Source: Areca catechu (taxonomy: Eukaryota; Streptophyta; Magnoliopsida; Arecales; Arecaceae). Taken from it: a DNA stretch of 64,000 nt. A program made the position numbers and the translations under genes. Shown here piece after piece: positions 33,672 through 45,088 of this stretch (position 1 is the stretch's first letter; every line of letters begins with the position of its first letter). Under the pieces are notes generated by a model. It had not been told where the DNA came from. It worked only from the letters and a program-made list of their open reading frames with translations, and ran no database searches. Location of the stretch: the NCBI GenBank assembly GCA_021397845.1, contig CM038038.1, positions 72,586,748 to 72,650,747 on the forward strand, given 5' to 3'.

Positions 33672-34582
33672 TTAGATTAGGGCTTATTTTCTATAATTTT
33701 TTAGTCCATATATGATCTGTTATTTAAATTATTTCTCCCTGATTCAAACTCTAAAAATTCTGAAATTTATTTCTCTGGATTCATCATAATTCTCAGTAAT
33801 TTTTAGAATTTTTTAAGATTTTATTATGGCCTGTAAAGTTTTTGCAAGCCGAAATATAGCCTGTAAATTGTGGCTCTATTTTTTTTCAGCAAGACAAGTT
33901 TGGAAGTTTTAGGTTTTTGTTTAGCATTTTTTTGCATATCTTTTAATTTTAGTATATTTCCTGCATATTAGGCCATAATTTTCAAGTTTTCATCTATTTA
34001 AGAAAATACCAAAAAAAAAATTACATATTCTCCAAAAATACCAAAAAATCTAAAAACCCTAATTTGCATCCTCATCTACCTGCCATCATTGCATAATTTA
34101 CTTTTAAGAGCACTCTTGCTATATCAGATTGGGGGAGGATTTGATCACCTCTCCTTAGTCCAAAACCACATCCCTTGCATTCGGTCCCAAGCCTTAACCT
34201 AAGATTAACTAGACTTAATTTGCCCTAGTGGGCTAGGGACACCAACTAGTCGGGTCCGGGCAAAGTGTCAGATTATTGTGTCAAGCTAACCTGTGTGTGC
34301 CTTGTGCTTAGTGTCTAGAACGGTGGTTTAGGGATTCAATCTCGAAGGGCTTGTGTGCTGGTCCGCCTACCTGGCCAATCTCTGATTGGTGTCTAGGATT
34401 GGCAATCAGGGACCTAACACTCCCCTTACAGCTGCCTGGCTGAGTACAGGGTTACTATAAGCTAGTTTGCCATCCTGATTGAGCATTTAGTTTGGACTCT
34501 AGTCTAGTCAGCTATAGTCGGTCTGATCGAGTCTTGCATGAGCACTAGATCAGGGGTTTTATATCACCCACCTCCTTCACAA
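33672..34582 (+). other. Leader of GypA-1, containing the conserved hairpin block
   Basis: Noncoding. From about 34120 to 34560 it matches the leaders at 45120-45560 (-), 54720-55150 (-) and 61440-61880 (+). A perfect 6-bp hairpin CCAATC-TCT-GATTGG sits at 34375-34389. Confidence 0.8.
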
Positions 34583-35511
34583 ATGTCTGAACCCATGAAA
34601 AATTTGCAAGCCCAAATAAAAGCACTCAATGAGCATCTACCCAATCCATGGCCCAGTTGACTACCCAGTTAACTTAGTCTAGTATCCAAACCAACATAGA
34701 ATTGACCATCTTGCCAATAGGTTTGGCCAGTTAGAAGGCCATGTAGGGACCATAGAAAGAACCCATGGGTCACAGTCTGAGCCAGATCCTGAGTCCCCTC
34801 AACCTAGGAGGACCCCAAACCCTGATCTATACCATGAGGTCAAACCTAGGAGAGCCCCTCATCCTGACCCGTACTACAATCCTTAAAATAGAGGACCCCA
34901 AACCCTGATCCACCGAGAGGTTGAACCTAGGAGAGCCCCAGCCTGACCCATACTATAATCCTGAGCCTAGGAGGACCCCAAACCCTGATCCATACCTTGA
35001 GGCTGAACCTAGGAGAGCCCATCGTCATGACCCAATCCCTAAGGTTCGTCCTAGAGGACCCAATCAAGATTTTGTAGACCAGGAAGATAGATCCTATTTA
35101 CCCTCTCCCTATAAGCCTAGTATACCCACAACCTATAGATCTTATGACTCCAAATCCTTTGACTCTAGAATCTACGAACCCATATCCCATGAGTCCAGTA
35201 GACCCAAGACCCATAGAGCTAAACCCAAATCCTATGACCCCGGATCTTATAATCTCGTGATCCATAGATCTGTACCCTTGTCCTACGAGCCTAGGGAGCT
35301 CAAAATCGCTAGGTATCAATCTAGTACTAGTCAGGTTTCCCTTAGTCAACTTGAACCCATAGGATTAGTACCCCTAAATATGAGCCCAATAGTGAGCCAC
35401 TCCCCCTTAGGCAACCTGAACCTACTAGGATTAGTGTCCATAATCAGAATCCAGGACCTAGCCAATTTTCCCCTAGCCGACCTTCTCCAATTTTCCCCTA
35501 GACACCTTTAG
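34583..35511 (+). CDS. GypA gag-like start and Tyr/Ser/Pro-rich repeat ORF
   Basis: The ATG at 34583 begins MSEPMKNLQAQIKALNEHLP, a gag-like coiled start that soon meets stops. The long open frame is 34921-35511 (196 codons). It opens with Pro/Arg repeats (NPEPRRTPNPDPYLEAEPRR, AHRHDPIP) and then short repeats rich in Tyr, Ser, Asp and Pro (SYDSKSFDSRIYEPISHESS). The repeat block is also present, partly open, in GypA-2 at 54030-54500 (-). There is no known domain. It may be expanded gag linker with no function, or a small retained protein. Confidence 0.4.
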
Positions 35512-35574
35512 ATGACCTCTAGGATTATTAGATTGCATTTAACTGAGATTGGCAAACTGCATGCATTCATCATG

Positions 35575-36357
35575 CATATTAGGTTTGCATCTTACTTATG
35601 GCATAATCTTTGGAATTTGCTAGGAGTTCACTATAAATTTTCATGTGCATGTCAAGCTAGGATCAAACCTAGGGAACCTATAATCTGTTAGGTTTAGATC
35701 CAAAGAGTTCAATAAGATTTCCTTCTATAGGAATGCATAGTCAAGTCTGTTAGGTGTTAGTATGAGTCCTTTGAATCATTTGTTAGGAGTCTGCATGTGC
35801 CCAGCATGTTCACCACCTACACTAATTTTAAACAAACTGGCTAATTTCCGAAGATGGATCAAAGAATTTGATGTAGTGGATTCTATCTTGGTTAGGCTTA
35901 GGCCTAAAAGAAGCTTCATGCTCGCAGAGCCGGACCTTTTAAAGTGATAGAGAAGGTGGATCAAATGCCTAGGTGTTAGACATGCCTTCGGATTTGGGCA
36001 TTAGTTCTACCTTCAATATTATAGACCTGGTTGAGTACAGGGAACCGGCAGTGATACCTGGTGAGGCTTTTGAACCTATTCCTTTTCATTGTGAGTGACC
36101 CTAACGCAGAGTGTCCACTAATAAATTTGGCCTGAGAGAGGAGAACGGATCGAGCGTATCCTGGATGATCAAGCCATTATGACCCGGGGCCGCGGTTATC
36201 AACGTTTCCTGGTCCGATGGCAAGGCCAGCCAAAGTCGGACGATTCATGGATTTCTTGAGAGGACTTGCATCACCTCAACCTAGACCTCCTCGAGAGATA
36301 TGTGAGCCAGCTTGATCTTCACTCGACAGGGTCGAGTTCCTCCCACCCCGGGAGAAT
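35575..36357 (+). pseudogene. pol: GypA-1 integrase remnant and chromodomain-like tail
   Basis: Begins in mid-core with RFASYLWHNLWNLLGVHYKF, homologous to the RFTSYFWKTL region of GypB-1. After a decayed linker it gives DLVEYREPAVIPGEAFEP (36029), then RIERILDDQAIMTRGRGYQR, FLVRWQGQPKSDDSWIS and LDLLERYVSQ, a chromodomain-like C-terminus. The end (SSSSHPGRI) abuts the 3' LTR. Confidence 0.85.
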
Positions 36358-37792
36358 TGGTGGGGACACTGGAGGCACCAGAATAAGACAGAGGCTTTTC
36401 ACCCTCTGTGAATTGATCAGTAATTTATGAGTCCATCTGTAATAAGGGCTTAGCCCATCTGAGTCCATTTTAGTTGTTATTTGAGTCTTTTGAGTTTCAG
36501 TTCTGTACTAGTCAGCTCATGTTGAGCTAGTTCAGTCCAGTTAGTCAGCTCATGTCGAGCAAATTTTATTTTTTTGAGTCCTGTTCAACCATATTGAAGA
36601 CTCAAGACCACATCATACAAGTGAAGACCAAGTCCAACTTGATTGAAGACATGGAAGTTGAGCCCAAGTCCAATCCATCTTGAAGATTTGAAGACCCCAG
36701 GAGGAAAATTCAGAAAACCCTGATTCCTTATAGATGCCCTCCAGATGCCCAAATTCCCTTCCAGATACCAAAGTATATTTATAGACCAGGGAATCCATGA
36801 TTCTAGAGGTCCATCTGCATCCTAGCCCAAAGAAATCAAGCCCAGGCACCAAGCCCAAGCCCCTAAGAAGCAAGATACCAGGAATATTCCTGCTACATGG
36901 ATACCAGGCCACCCCAGCTTCCAGAGGCCCAAACCCATGCGCCTGAGCCCTTTAGGCTAGCCTTTTGCTGGTCCTAGAAGCCCAACATGCCCCCCTAGGC
37001 ATCCTTGGAGTGTTGGCCAAGTCAAGAGAATTTTTAGAGATTTTTCTACTAATATTTCCTTATTTCTAGCTAGGGTTTGAGAGGGAAATGATTCTTATGT
37101 AAAGACTTATGTGCCCTTACTTGGAGCCCAAGGTTAAGGGTCTATTTAAAGGACCCTAGCCTCTTGTATGAAGGAGATTTTGATATATGAAATAAACCTT
37201 GAGTTCTTCTATTGTTTTGTGTGATTATCCTGCTGTGTGCATAAGGGTTTGAGAGTTCTTCTTCCCGGTGTTTGCAACCATCTTTTTGCTGCCAACCATC
37301 CTTCCAGCCCCCTCCAAAACTTTCTTTCCTTTGCTGTTTTCCTTTGTTTTCTTGATTTTCTCTGATTTTCTAACCCCTGACAGGTCGTTTGCAGGTTCCC
37401 GAGTTCCTACTAATCCAACGACTCCAGCCAAGCCTCAATCGAACCACCGAGCAGAAAGCCGGGTATCCGCGGGTCTTTAGCTCGGTTTTCCAGGCCGCAT
37501 CCATCGAGGAACGAGAGATCCCTTCATTATGATTTTCAACGGGCACTTCAGATGTTGTCAGGTACACCCCCTCTCCTCCAGTCTTTATATTGTAGGATAA
37601 CTTGCCCTAACCGAGGCTTCTCAGTCCCGGCGATCCTTCTTTAGTACTTTTCCAGGTTCTAATCTACATGCTTGGCTTCAAAATTCATATAAAATTCCCT
37701 ACAACTAATTTGATCTAAAATTCAGGAATTAATCACCTAACCCCATATATAAAATATACAAAAAGAATTGCATGCATATTAGTCCCGCATCA
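36358..37792 (+). repeat. 3' LTR of GypA-1
   Basis: Same boundaries as the 5' LTR; differences are scattered substitutions and 1-4 nt indels. Followed by the TSD GTAAT. Confidence 0.93.
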
Positions 37793-38736
37793 GTAATACT
37801 GTATAAGGCTTAATTCAGCTAAATGCATTTTTGGTTTATCCTCCAGAAAGTTCTTAGGTTTCATGGTCTCTCACCATGAATTAAATTCATTCCAAAAAAG
37901 CTTTATATTGTCTTGGAAATGTCACTACCTAGGATTTGAAAAGAAGTGCAATGCCTAGCAAGGTAGTTAGCTGTGCTATACAGGTTCTTTGCTAGGTTAG
38001 GCAACAAGTGCTTACTATTGCTGACCTTACTGCTTTGGCCTGCAGCTATGATTTGGCACCGAACTGCGGTCTCCTTTGCTGCGGAATCCTAATGCTCCCA
38101 AACCTGTAAAACGAGGTTAGAGATCCGAGCTGGGTCCCGGCGGGGGCACTCCGATGGTCAAGTTAGAGAGCGGTAAAGTGGAACAGATCCACTAAGTCGA
38201 ATCTCTGCTGGGTCTCCGTGCTTAGAGGAATCTTTGATGAGAAGATGAGTGAGAACGAGAGGGATTAGCACTCTGGTTCTTGCAACTGGGCACATCGAGC
38301 TTGCTGTTGCGAGTTCCTTTGGATCTTCTATCGTAGAATCGCCTTTTCTCTCCATGCATGCACTTGCCCTCTTGATTAACTACCTTCCTATTGCCGATGG
38401 TGCCCCTTTTGAGATCATTGGATACTTTGGTGCCTTGATTCTCCCTCCTGGGATGGCCTTGGAGGTCAGCGGCGCTTACTGACTGTTCTCTTGAGATCAT
38501 CTCCCCTTATGGTTGGGAGTTAAATGGTGAGCCTGTCTCGTCTAACATGCAGTCATGAAAGGGGGGAACTTGGCGAGACCCTGATCCTCGTGAAGGTGCC
38601 CTCGGGCTCGAGGCATTGACCGTGGCTCTTCCCTTTTGGAGTACCAGGTCACCGACCGTCGAATATGGTACCTCGAATAGGGTGTCCTTCGTAAACTAGT
38701 GTAAACGAGGTTCCATGCATCGTTACAAGCCTGGCG
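37793..38736 (+). repeat. Tat-1 3' LTR, second part (split from 32004-32219)
   Basis: Starts with the second GTAAT. It contains CCTGTAAAACGAGGTTAG and GGCGGGGGCACTCCGATGGT (38130), which I recognise as the R/U5 style of Tat LTRs. Its last five bases, TGGCG (38732-38736), are the target site of GypB-1. Small frames (for example 38249-38482) are probably not genes. Confidence 0.55.
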
Positions 38737-40397
38737 TGATGCAGCACGAAAGCTCTGATACCAAAAATGATGCAGACAAAAGCTCTGATACCAAAAATGA
38801 TGCAGAACAAAGAAGCATATGCGGAAGTAAAATTAAGATTAATTCTTTTTTTTTTTTTTTTATTTCAGAAATTGGCTTCGACTCAAAGTAAAGTTAAACT
38901 AAGTTGATGGAAACTAGGTAAGGATTGAAAGCACAATTTAGAAGAAGCTAAGTTATCAGAGTAGTTCAGAAGTAACGGATCATTGGGGTTTGAGAAACTC
39001 CCAGACCTAGGGTTTCGCTTTGAACTTTCAACAGGACAGAAATAAAGAGAAGAGATGGTTTACCAACCAAATAGTGATCTCACAGAATTTGGGTGGAAGA
39101 ACTCTCTCGAGCAGATTGTTGGATCCTCGGATTCAGCTATCTTCGTAATGGATCCTCCAATACGGGTCTTGTGGGCTGGGTCGGCTTCTCCTGGACTCAA
39201 GATCTGGGAAGAAGAAAACAAGTGATGGATTCAGAGACTCGGGGAAGGATTTACCAGTTCGAAGAACTTGAAGGCTGATGTCGCTGAGATCCGATTCTCT
39301 TGAAGGCTGATTCGACTCCCTCTGGAAAGAGCTTTGGGTCTGAAGTACCCGGACTGTAGCTGGATGCTGGTGGTTGGCCTGGACTTGGAGAAAATGGCTG
39401 TGAGAGGTGGAATAGGCTAGGGTTTGGTGGATTGAAGTGGATGGTGGGCGGCTAGGGTTTTGGAGTAGAAGTGGCTAACCTAGGGTTTGGGGTTTGGAGA
39501 TCTCACACCTCCTCAAGGTTCCTGGGAAACCCGGATTTACTCCCTCATGGAGCTCAACACCTGGATGCAAGTGCGGAAGAGAGAAAACACAGAGTTTGCT
39601 CACTAAAAAAAATTGGTTTCATTCATCTGATTCCTTTAAACTTACAAGAGGGTTTAATTTATAGGGCTTTACAAGGGAGTAGGGTTTTACATCTTCCCAT
39701 TTGAGACTAAAGGAGGGGATCTACAAATCAGGATAATCCATACACATATGGTCGGCCAAGGTACCAAAAAAATTTGATTTGGGTTATAAAAGGCAGGTAG
39801 ATGGCGCCTCCTTGCTTGGGTCTTCAAGAGAGGATTTTTTTCCTTCCATGGATCAACTCTTTTGGACTCCTCCTTTTCTTCCTCCCTAAGTCAAGGCCCT
39901 TCCCATCTTTGTTTTGCACATTTTTGCAGGTAGTGGGCGCCTCCTTGAAGTTCTCTCCAAGAGAATTTCATCCCTTTCATAGTTTGGTTCTTTTGGGAAA
40001 GACTTGGGCCGCCCCCTTGATTTGTGGACTCCTGGTGGATTTCTCCTCAACTGGCGCATGAGAGAAGGAAGCTGCTATCTGTGATGTGGGGACCAAAGGC
40101 TGCTGGATGGAGATATGGCACCCCTTGGACTCAGGCGTATGGCTGGGAGTGTGGCTGGGAGTGTGGCGCCCACTTGCTAGGCCTTGGGAGAAAATGTAAC
40201 ACCCCAGGTTGAAGCCCTAGTCCACTACTGAGTCAACATGACTCAACAAAATAAAATGCAGGTAATGTAGACTCAAGCTAAATTGAGTTGATCTAGTCAA
40301 CTCTTATTACAAACCAAAACCCTAATTCTTCGGGCAAGGTTAATCAGAGATCCAGATGGAGCTCTGAAGTCTTCTTCTGAGTCTGGTGCCCGCACCA
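38737..40397 (-). repeat. 3' LTR of GypB-1
   Basis: Begins on the plus strand with three tandem TGATGCAG...ACCAAAAA units (starts 38737, 38768, 38798), two of which carry the complement of the primer-binding site. Ends GGTGCCCGCACCA. The pol reading frame enters it and stops at 40340-40342. Confidence 0.94.
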
Positions 40398-40810
40398 ATT
40401 CTCCCAGGGTGGGAGGAACTCGACCCTGTCGAGTATGGATCAAGTTGGCTCTGGTATCTCTCCAAGAGGTATGGGTCCAGCTCTTGTAATTCTTCTCGGG
40501 AGATCCAAGAGTCATCAGAATCTGGCCTTCCTAGCTAGCGGACCAGGTATCTTTGGTATCCTCGATTACGAGTAGAGATAACCTGATCATCCAGGATCTT
40601 TTCAATCTGCTCTTTCCTCACAGGCCAATTTGTTGGTGGACACACAGGGTCAAGTTCACTCTCAAGAGCAGGATTAGGTTCAAAAGCCTCACTGGGAATC
40701 ACAGCTGGCTCCCTATACTCTACTAGGTCTGTAATGTTGAAAGTGGAGCTAATGCCTAGTTCTGGAGGTAACTCGAGCACATAGGCATTGGATCCTACTC
40801 TCTTTACCAC
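40340..40810 (-). pseudogene. pol: GypB-1 integrase C-terminus and chromodomain, running into the LTR
   Basis: 40535-40810 gives ISSTFNITDLVEYREPAVIP, then QIEKILDDQVISTRNRGYQR and YLVR. A single TAG (40535-40537) follows. The same frame then continues with RPDSDDSWISREELQELDPY and SSSSHPGRIG, crosses the LTR edge at 40397 and ends at TAA (40340-40342) inside the LTR. So the intact protein would have ended about 18 codons inside the LTR. Chromodomain-bearing integrases target chromatin, from family knowledge. Confidence 0.88.
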
Positions 40811-40886
40811 TCTAATGGTCCAGCTCCCCTAGCATGTAACTTTCTAACGGTTCTAGGAGGAAACCGTTCAGGCCTTAACCTAATCA

Positions 40887-41462
40887 TTACATAGTCTCCT
40901 TCGTCAAAGTTTTGACTCGCCTTTGAGAATCAGCCAATTTCTTATAAGTTTCATTACTTAAATTTATTTTGGCTTGAATTTCTTTATGCAAGTCTTTTAT
41001 ATGCTGTGCAAAAACTTCGGCAGACTCGGAGACCCGTGTGTGGATTGGTAAAGGAGCTAGGTCAAGAGGTGTGTGGGGTTTGTAACCATGCACAATTTCA
41101 AATGGACTCTTACCCGTAGACCTATTTACCGAGTCATTATATGCAAATTCAGCTCTAGGTAAGTACAAATCCCAGTTCCTAATGTTTTCACCAACAAGAC
41201 ACCTTAGCAGATTGCCTAAACTACGGTTCACTACTTCGGTTTGGCCGTCAGTCTGGGGATGATAGGCAGTTGAAAACTTAAGTTTCGTCCCTAACTTATG
41301 TCAAAGGGTTTTCCAGAAATAGCTGGTGAACCGAACATCCCTATCTGACACAATGGTCTTGGGTAGGCCATGGAGTCGAACTATCTCATTAAAGAACAGG
41401 GTGGCTACCTTAGACGCATCAAATATTTGGGAACAAGGCAAGAAATGGGCCATCTTGGAAAA
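40887..41462 (-). pseudogene. pol: GypB-1 integrase catalytic core
   Basis: Reads FDASKVATLFFNEIVRLHGL, PKTIVSDRDVRFTSYFWKTL (second catalytic Asp), a stop, KFSTAYHPQTDGQTEVVNRS (catalytic Glu), then SPFEIVHGYKPHTPLDL and a long helix (FAQHIKDLHKEIQAKINLS). Stops are a TGA near 41460 and one in KTL*HKL; otherwise it is well preserved. Confidence 0.92.
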
Positions 41463-41780
41463 TCAGTCTACTACAACATAGATAGAGTCATGCCTCCTCT
41501 GGGTCTTAGGCAAACCTAACACAAAGTCCATGCTCACATCTTGCCAAGGACGATCTGGGACAGGGAGTGGGGTATAGAGGCCGGTATTCTGTTTTCGCTG
41601 TTTGGCAACAGCGCAGGTTTGACACCTAGCCACAATGTGTGCTACATCTCTTTTTAAGCTAGGCCAGAAAAAATGGTCTTCAATAGCCAGGGTGGTCTTA
41701 TCTTTTCCGAAATGGCCAGTTAAACCTCCAGCATGAGTTTCCCAAATCAAGAATTCCCTAAAAGAGGTTCTAGGATGCAA
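41463..41780 (-). pseudogene. pol: GypB-1 integrase zinc domain and start of core
   Basis: HAGGLTGHFGKDKT and CQTCAVAK form the H-H-C-C zinc site. DVSMDFVLGLPKT then holds the first catalytic Asp. It ends at a TGA after IYVVVD. The upstream linker 41781-41975 has frameshifts. Confidence 0.93.
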
Positions 41781-41975
41781 AGCCTATTCTTAAAGACAGA
41801 AAGCCATCTAAAAGGGAATAATCCTTATGTTCACTAGATGGTCCTTGAGTTAGATCCTGGTACACAGTCTTAAAATCTAGACACGACTCATATTCTTCTT
41901 TGATTTGCTCAAACCCTATGACTTCACTTCCCCTAACAGAATTCAACAATAAAGATCGACGACTAAGGGCATCAG

Positions 41976-42347
41976 CTACCTTATTTTCAGACCCAGCTTA
42001 TGCTTCAAAACAAAAGTATAGGACTGGATATACTCTACCCACTTAGCATGCCTAGGGTTAAGCTTCTTCTGAGAATTCAAGAATCTAAGAGCCTCATGGT
42101 CCGAAAACAGCACAAATTCTTGTGGTAGCAAATAATGTCTCCAGTAACGCAAAGCTTGCACTACCGCGTAAAATTCCTTATCATAGGTAGAATACCTAAG
42201 CTTAGCATCATTAAGTTTTTCACTAAAGAATGCTACGGGATGGTTCTCTTGGCTTAGGACTCCACCTATACCTACTCCTGAAGCATCACAGGCAACCTCA
42301 AATACCTTTGAAAAGTCCGGTAGTCTCAAAATGGGTGCTTGGGTCAT
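41976..42347 (-). pseudogene. pol: GypB-1 RNase H
   Basis: FEVACDASGVGIGGVLSQ (catalytic Asp), PVAFFSEKLNDAKLRYSTYD, KEFYAVVQALRYWRHYL and FVLFSDHEALRFLNSQ are the gypsy RNase H motifs. A frameshift at each edge separates it from RT and from the integrase linker. Confidence 0.95.
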
Positions 42348-42361
42348 CCTATCCTTAAGAT

Positions 42362-43176
42362 CTAGAAGGCTTTATGGGCTGCTTTGATCCACTGAAATTC
42401 TCCCTTCCTAATGCAGTCTGTGATAGGAGCAACTACAGTACTAAACCCCTTGATGAATCGCCTATAGAAGGTAGCCAAGCTATGGAAACTTCTGACTTCA
42501 TGCACACTGGTCGGCTCTGGCCATTCTACTATGGACCTAATCTTTTCAGGATCGGCAGCCATGCCGTCAGGGGTTACAACAAATCCAAGGAAGATAATCC
42601 TACTGGTCATAAATTCACACTTTTTGAGATTACCGTAGAGACTATCATTCCTCAAAACTTGACAGACTTGTCTAAGGTGGCCTAGGTGATCTGCAGGGGT
42701 CTTACTATAGATCAGGATGTCATCAAAATAGACCACTACAAACTTTCCTATGAAAGCTCTAAGTACTTGGGTCATAATCCTCATGAAAGTACTAGGGGCA
42801 TTGGACAACCCAAAGGCATAACAACCCATTCGAAGAGACCATCCTTAGTCTTGAAGGCTGTTTTCCACTCATCCCCTGGTCTAATCCTAACCTGATGATA
42901 GCCGCTCTTAAGATCAATTTTAGAAAAAACCATGGCACCGGCCATCATATCAAGCATGTCATCTAGTCTAGGGATGGGGAATCTATACTTGATTGTGATT
43001 TTATTGATGGCACGACTGTCAACACACATCCTCCACGTGCCATCCTTCTTTGGGGTTAGAAGTGCAGGGACTGCACAAGGGCTAAGACTCTCTCTAATGA
43101 ACCCCTTCCTCAACAATTCGCCAACCTGCTTTTGCAGTTCTTTATGCTCCGATGGATTCATCCTATAATGGGGCAA
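42362..43176 (-). pseudogene. pol: GypB-1 reverse transcriptase
   Basis: Two overlapping frames (42781-43176 and 42362-42829) joined by a frameshift near 42800. The first has MPHYRMNPSEHKELQKQVGE, VPALLTPKKDGTWRMCVDSR, KYRFPIPRLDDMLD and FSKIDLKSGYHQVRI. The second has FGLSNAPSTFMRIM, VVYFDDILIYSKTP (catalytic YFDD) and FLGFVVTPDGMAADPEK. All core RT motifs are intact apart from the shift. Confidence 0.96.
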
Positions 43177-43960
43177 GTTGGGTAAAGTAGCTCATGGGAC
43201 TAAATCTATGGAATGCTGAATATCCTTAAGAGGTGGAAGGTGGTCTGGCAGATCCTCGAGAAAAACATCATCAAATTTTTCTAATAAAGGCTTAACTTCC
43301 TGAGGAGGCTCTGAGAGTGTAGGAGTCCTAAGTTCCTTAGCAGTCAACATCCAAATGGGTGAACACTATGAATTTCTTGTTCTAGATCCTTGGCACTAAT
43401 TAGGTTCACTCTAGTCTTCATTTCTCTGACATTACTAGTTCCTTTAGCTACCTTGTCCTTAGGAGGGACTGAATGGATTGTGATTTTCTTCCCATTGAAA
43501 CTAAAGACCAGGTGTTGGATTTTCCTAAGAGGGTGGCATCATGATCATACAACCAAGGTCTTCCAAAAATTATACTGCTCACCCCCATGGGTAAGACATC
43601 ACACCAAATCTTCTCTTGATAGGATTGCATTTGAATTTGGACCTGACATCTAGACTGGATGGGTATAGAGGTAGAGTCTACCCAAGAAACCTTATAGGGG
43701 TTGGGGTGGGGGACTGGGGTTAAGCCTAACATTTTGACAGTGCTAGTAGAAATGGTATTTACACAGCTCCCACTATCTATGATGATTTTACAAACCTTAT
43801 CCCCTAGTTTAAGGAAAGTCTGTAGGATGTTAGTCCTACGCCAGTCTTCCTGAACTTTAGTCTAAGACAGGATGCATCTCACAACCCCTAAGTGGTCAGA
43901 CTCAGTGGATTCTTCCTCTCCTTCATACTCATCAACCAAATTCATTCCGGCCTCATAAAC
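43177..43960 (-). pseudogene. pol: GypB-1 protease region
   Basis: The frame 43448-43732 gives DVLPMGVSSIIFGRPWLYDH, the C-terminal part of a gypsy protease with its ILLGRPW-type motif. The DSG/DTG active site is not in a clean frame; around 43740-43800 the minus strand suggests IIDSGSCVNTISTS, which would be it. Linkers on both sides are decayed. Confidence 0.75.
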
Positions 43961-45088
43961 TTATTCTTCAAACTCCTCATTAGGCTCAGAATTCTCTTCT
44001 CCTCCCTCTTCTATATATAGGGATCTACAAGGGCACTGGCTAGAAACATGACCTACCTTATGACACTTAAAACAAGCTATGGCTGTGCACTGATTGGAGA
44101 TATGACCGGGCTTCTGGCACTTAAAACAGACGATACTAAGGCTTCTCTGGGTGTCAGGTGCCTTACCTTTGTCCATGGGCCTAGGGGTAGGGATACCCTG
44201 ATTAGGCTTGCTAGGGGTAACCTGGCTAGGTCCATTTCTTGGATTGGGGCACTAACCCTAGATGGCATGGGTCCTCTCTGAAACTTCTCGATGTTCAGTG
44301 CAATCTGATAGGCTTGGTCTAGGTCAGTAACCTCTCTCAGAAACAACTCTCTCTTAATATCTCCCCTAAGTCCAGCCCTAAATCTAGACAAAGTGACCTC
44401 ATGGCTTCACTCACATCACATCTCATTAGGTATTCATCAAGGTGGTTATGTAGTCTGAAACAGATCAGTTTCCTTGTTTCAAAGTCTGCCATTGGTCTAA
44501 CAGATTTTGCTGGTATGAAATGGATAGGTACTTGTCTCTAAGCTTCTCTTTCATATCCTGCCAAGTGGTTATGGCTCTACAGTTCGTCTTCTAGTGGTTA
44601 GCTCATGTTCCCCCAGTATAACCTAGCTTGACGTATTAATTTCATCTTGGCAAACTTGAATTTCCTCTCCTCAGACATGGCATACCACTCAAAGTACTGG
44701 TCCTCTCACCCTCCCAATCAGAATACACCTTAGGATTTAAACTACCATCAAAAGTGGGTGCATCTAACTTGATGTTCCGATGAACCTATCATCTCTATCC
44801 TTAGGTTCTGGGTCAGGCCTCCTATGATTAGGTTCAGGATATCAGTATAAAGGTCTTCTAGGCTCTTGGTGTGGTGAGGTTGAGGCACATTAAATCTGGG
44901 TCAGGAGTCCAATTCCGATGCCTAGGTTCCTCAAGTACTTGGACTCGATCCCTAAGCTGGGCAAAATTCTCATTCATATCCTGACTTAATTTGTTCATAC
45001 TCTCAGTAAGAGCTCTAACCATGGCCTCTAAATCAGGTTGGGTTGACCAGGTTGGTAGGGTACTCCATTCCGGGTAGACATGATGCAA
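43961..45088 (-). pseudogene. gag: GypB-1 gag
   Basis: The start MHHVYPEWS at 45088 is probably one reading of the gag start (SQDMNENFAQLRDRVQVLEE coiled coil follows). After a frameshift APTFDGSLNPKVYSDW and RKFKFAKMKLIRQARLYWG (44560-44790) are clear, then FRAGLRGDIKRELFL and AYQIALNIEKF (44300-44390). Two CCHC knuckles, CFKCQKPGHISNQC and CFKCHKVGHVSSQC, lie at 44010-44125. Frames change at least three times. Confidence 0.92.

Larger units (their letters stand above)
32220..37792 (+). mobile_element. GypA-1: non-autonomous Ty3/gypsy chromovirus derivative with intact ends
   Basis: LTRs at 32220-33657 (1438 bp) and 36358-37792 (1435 bp) are very similar, and the TSD GTAAT is exact (32215-32219 and 37793-37797). 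A primer-binding site and leader are present. The 2.7 kb interior has a gag-like start, a low-complexity ORF, then jumps into the integrase core and ends with a chromodomain-like segment. Protease, RT and RNase H are absent. GypA-2 at 51214 has the same plan, so the deletion predates amplification. Confidence 0.92.

Noticed and set aside
38249..38482. 77-codon frame with a hydrophobic middle
   Set aside because: Sits in the Tat LTR part; composition alone suggests a membrane segment, and no conservation is seen.
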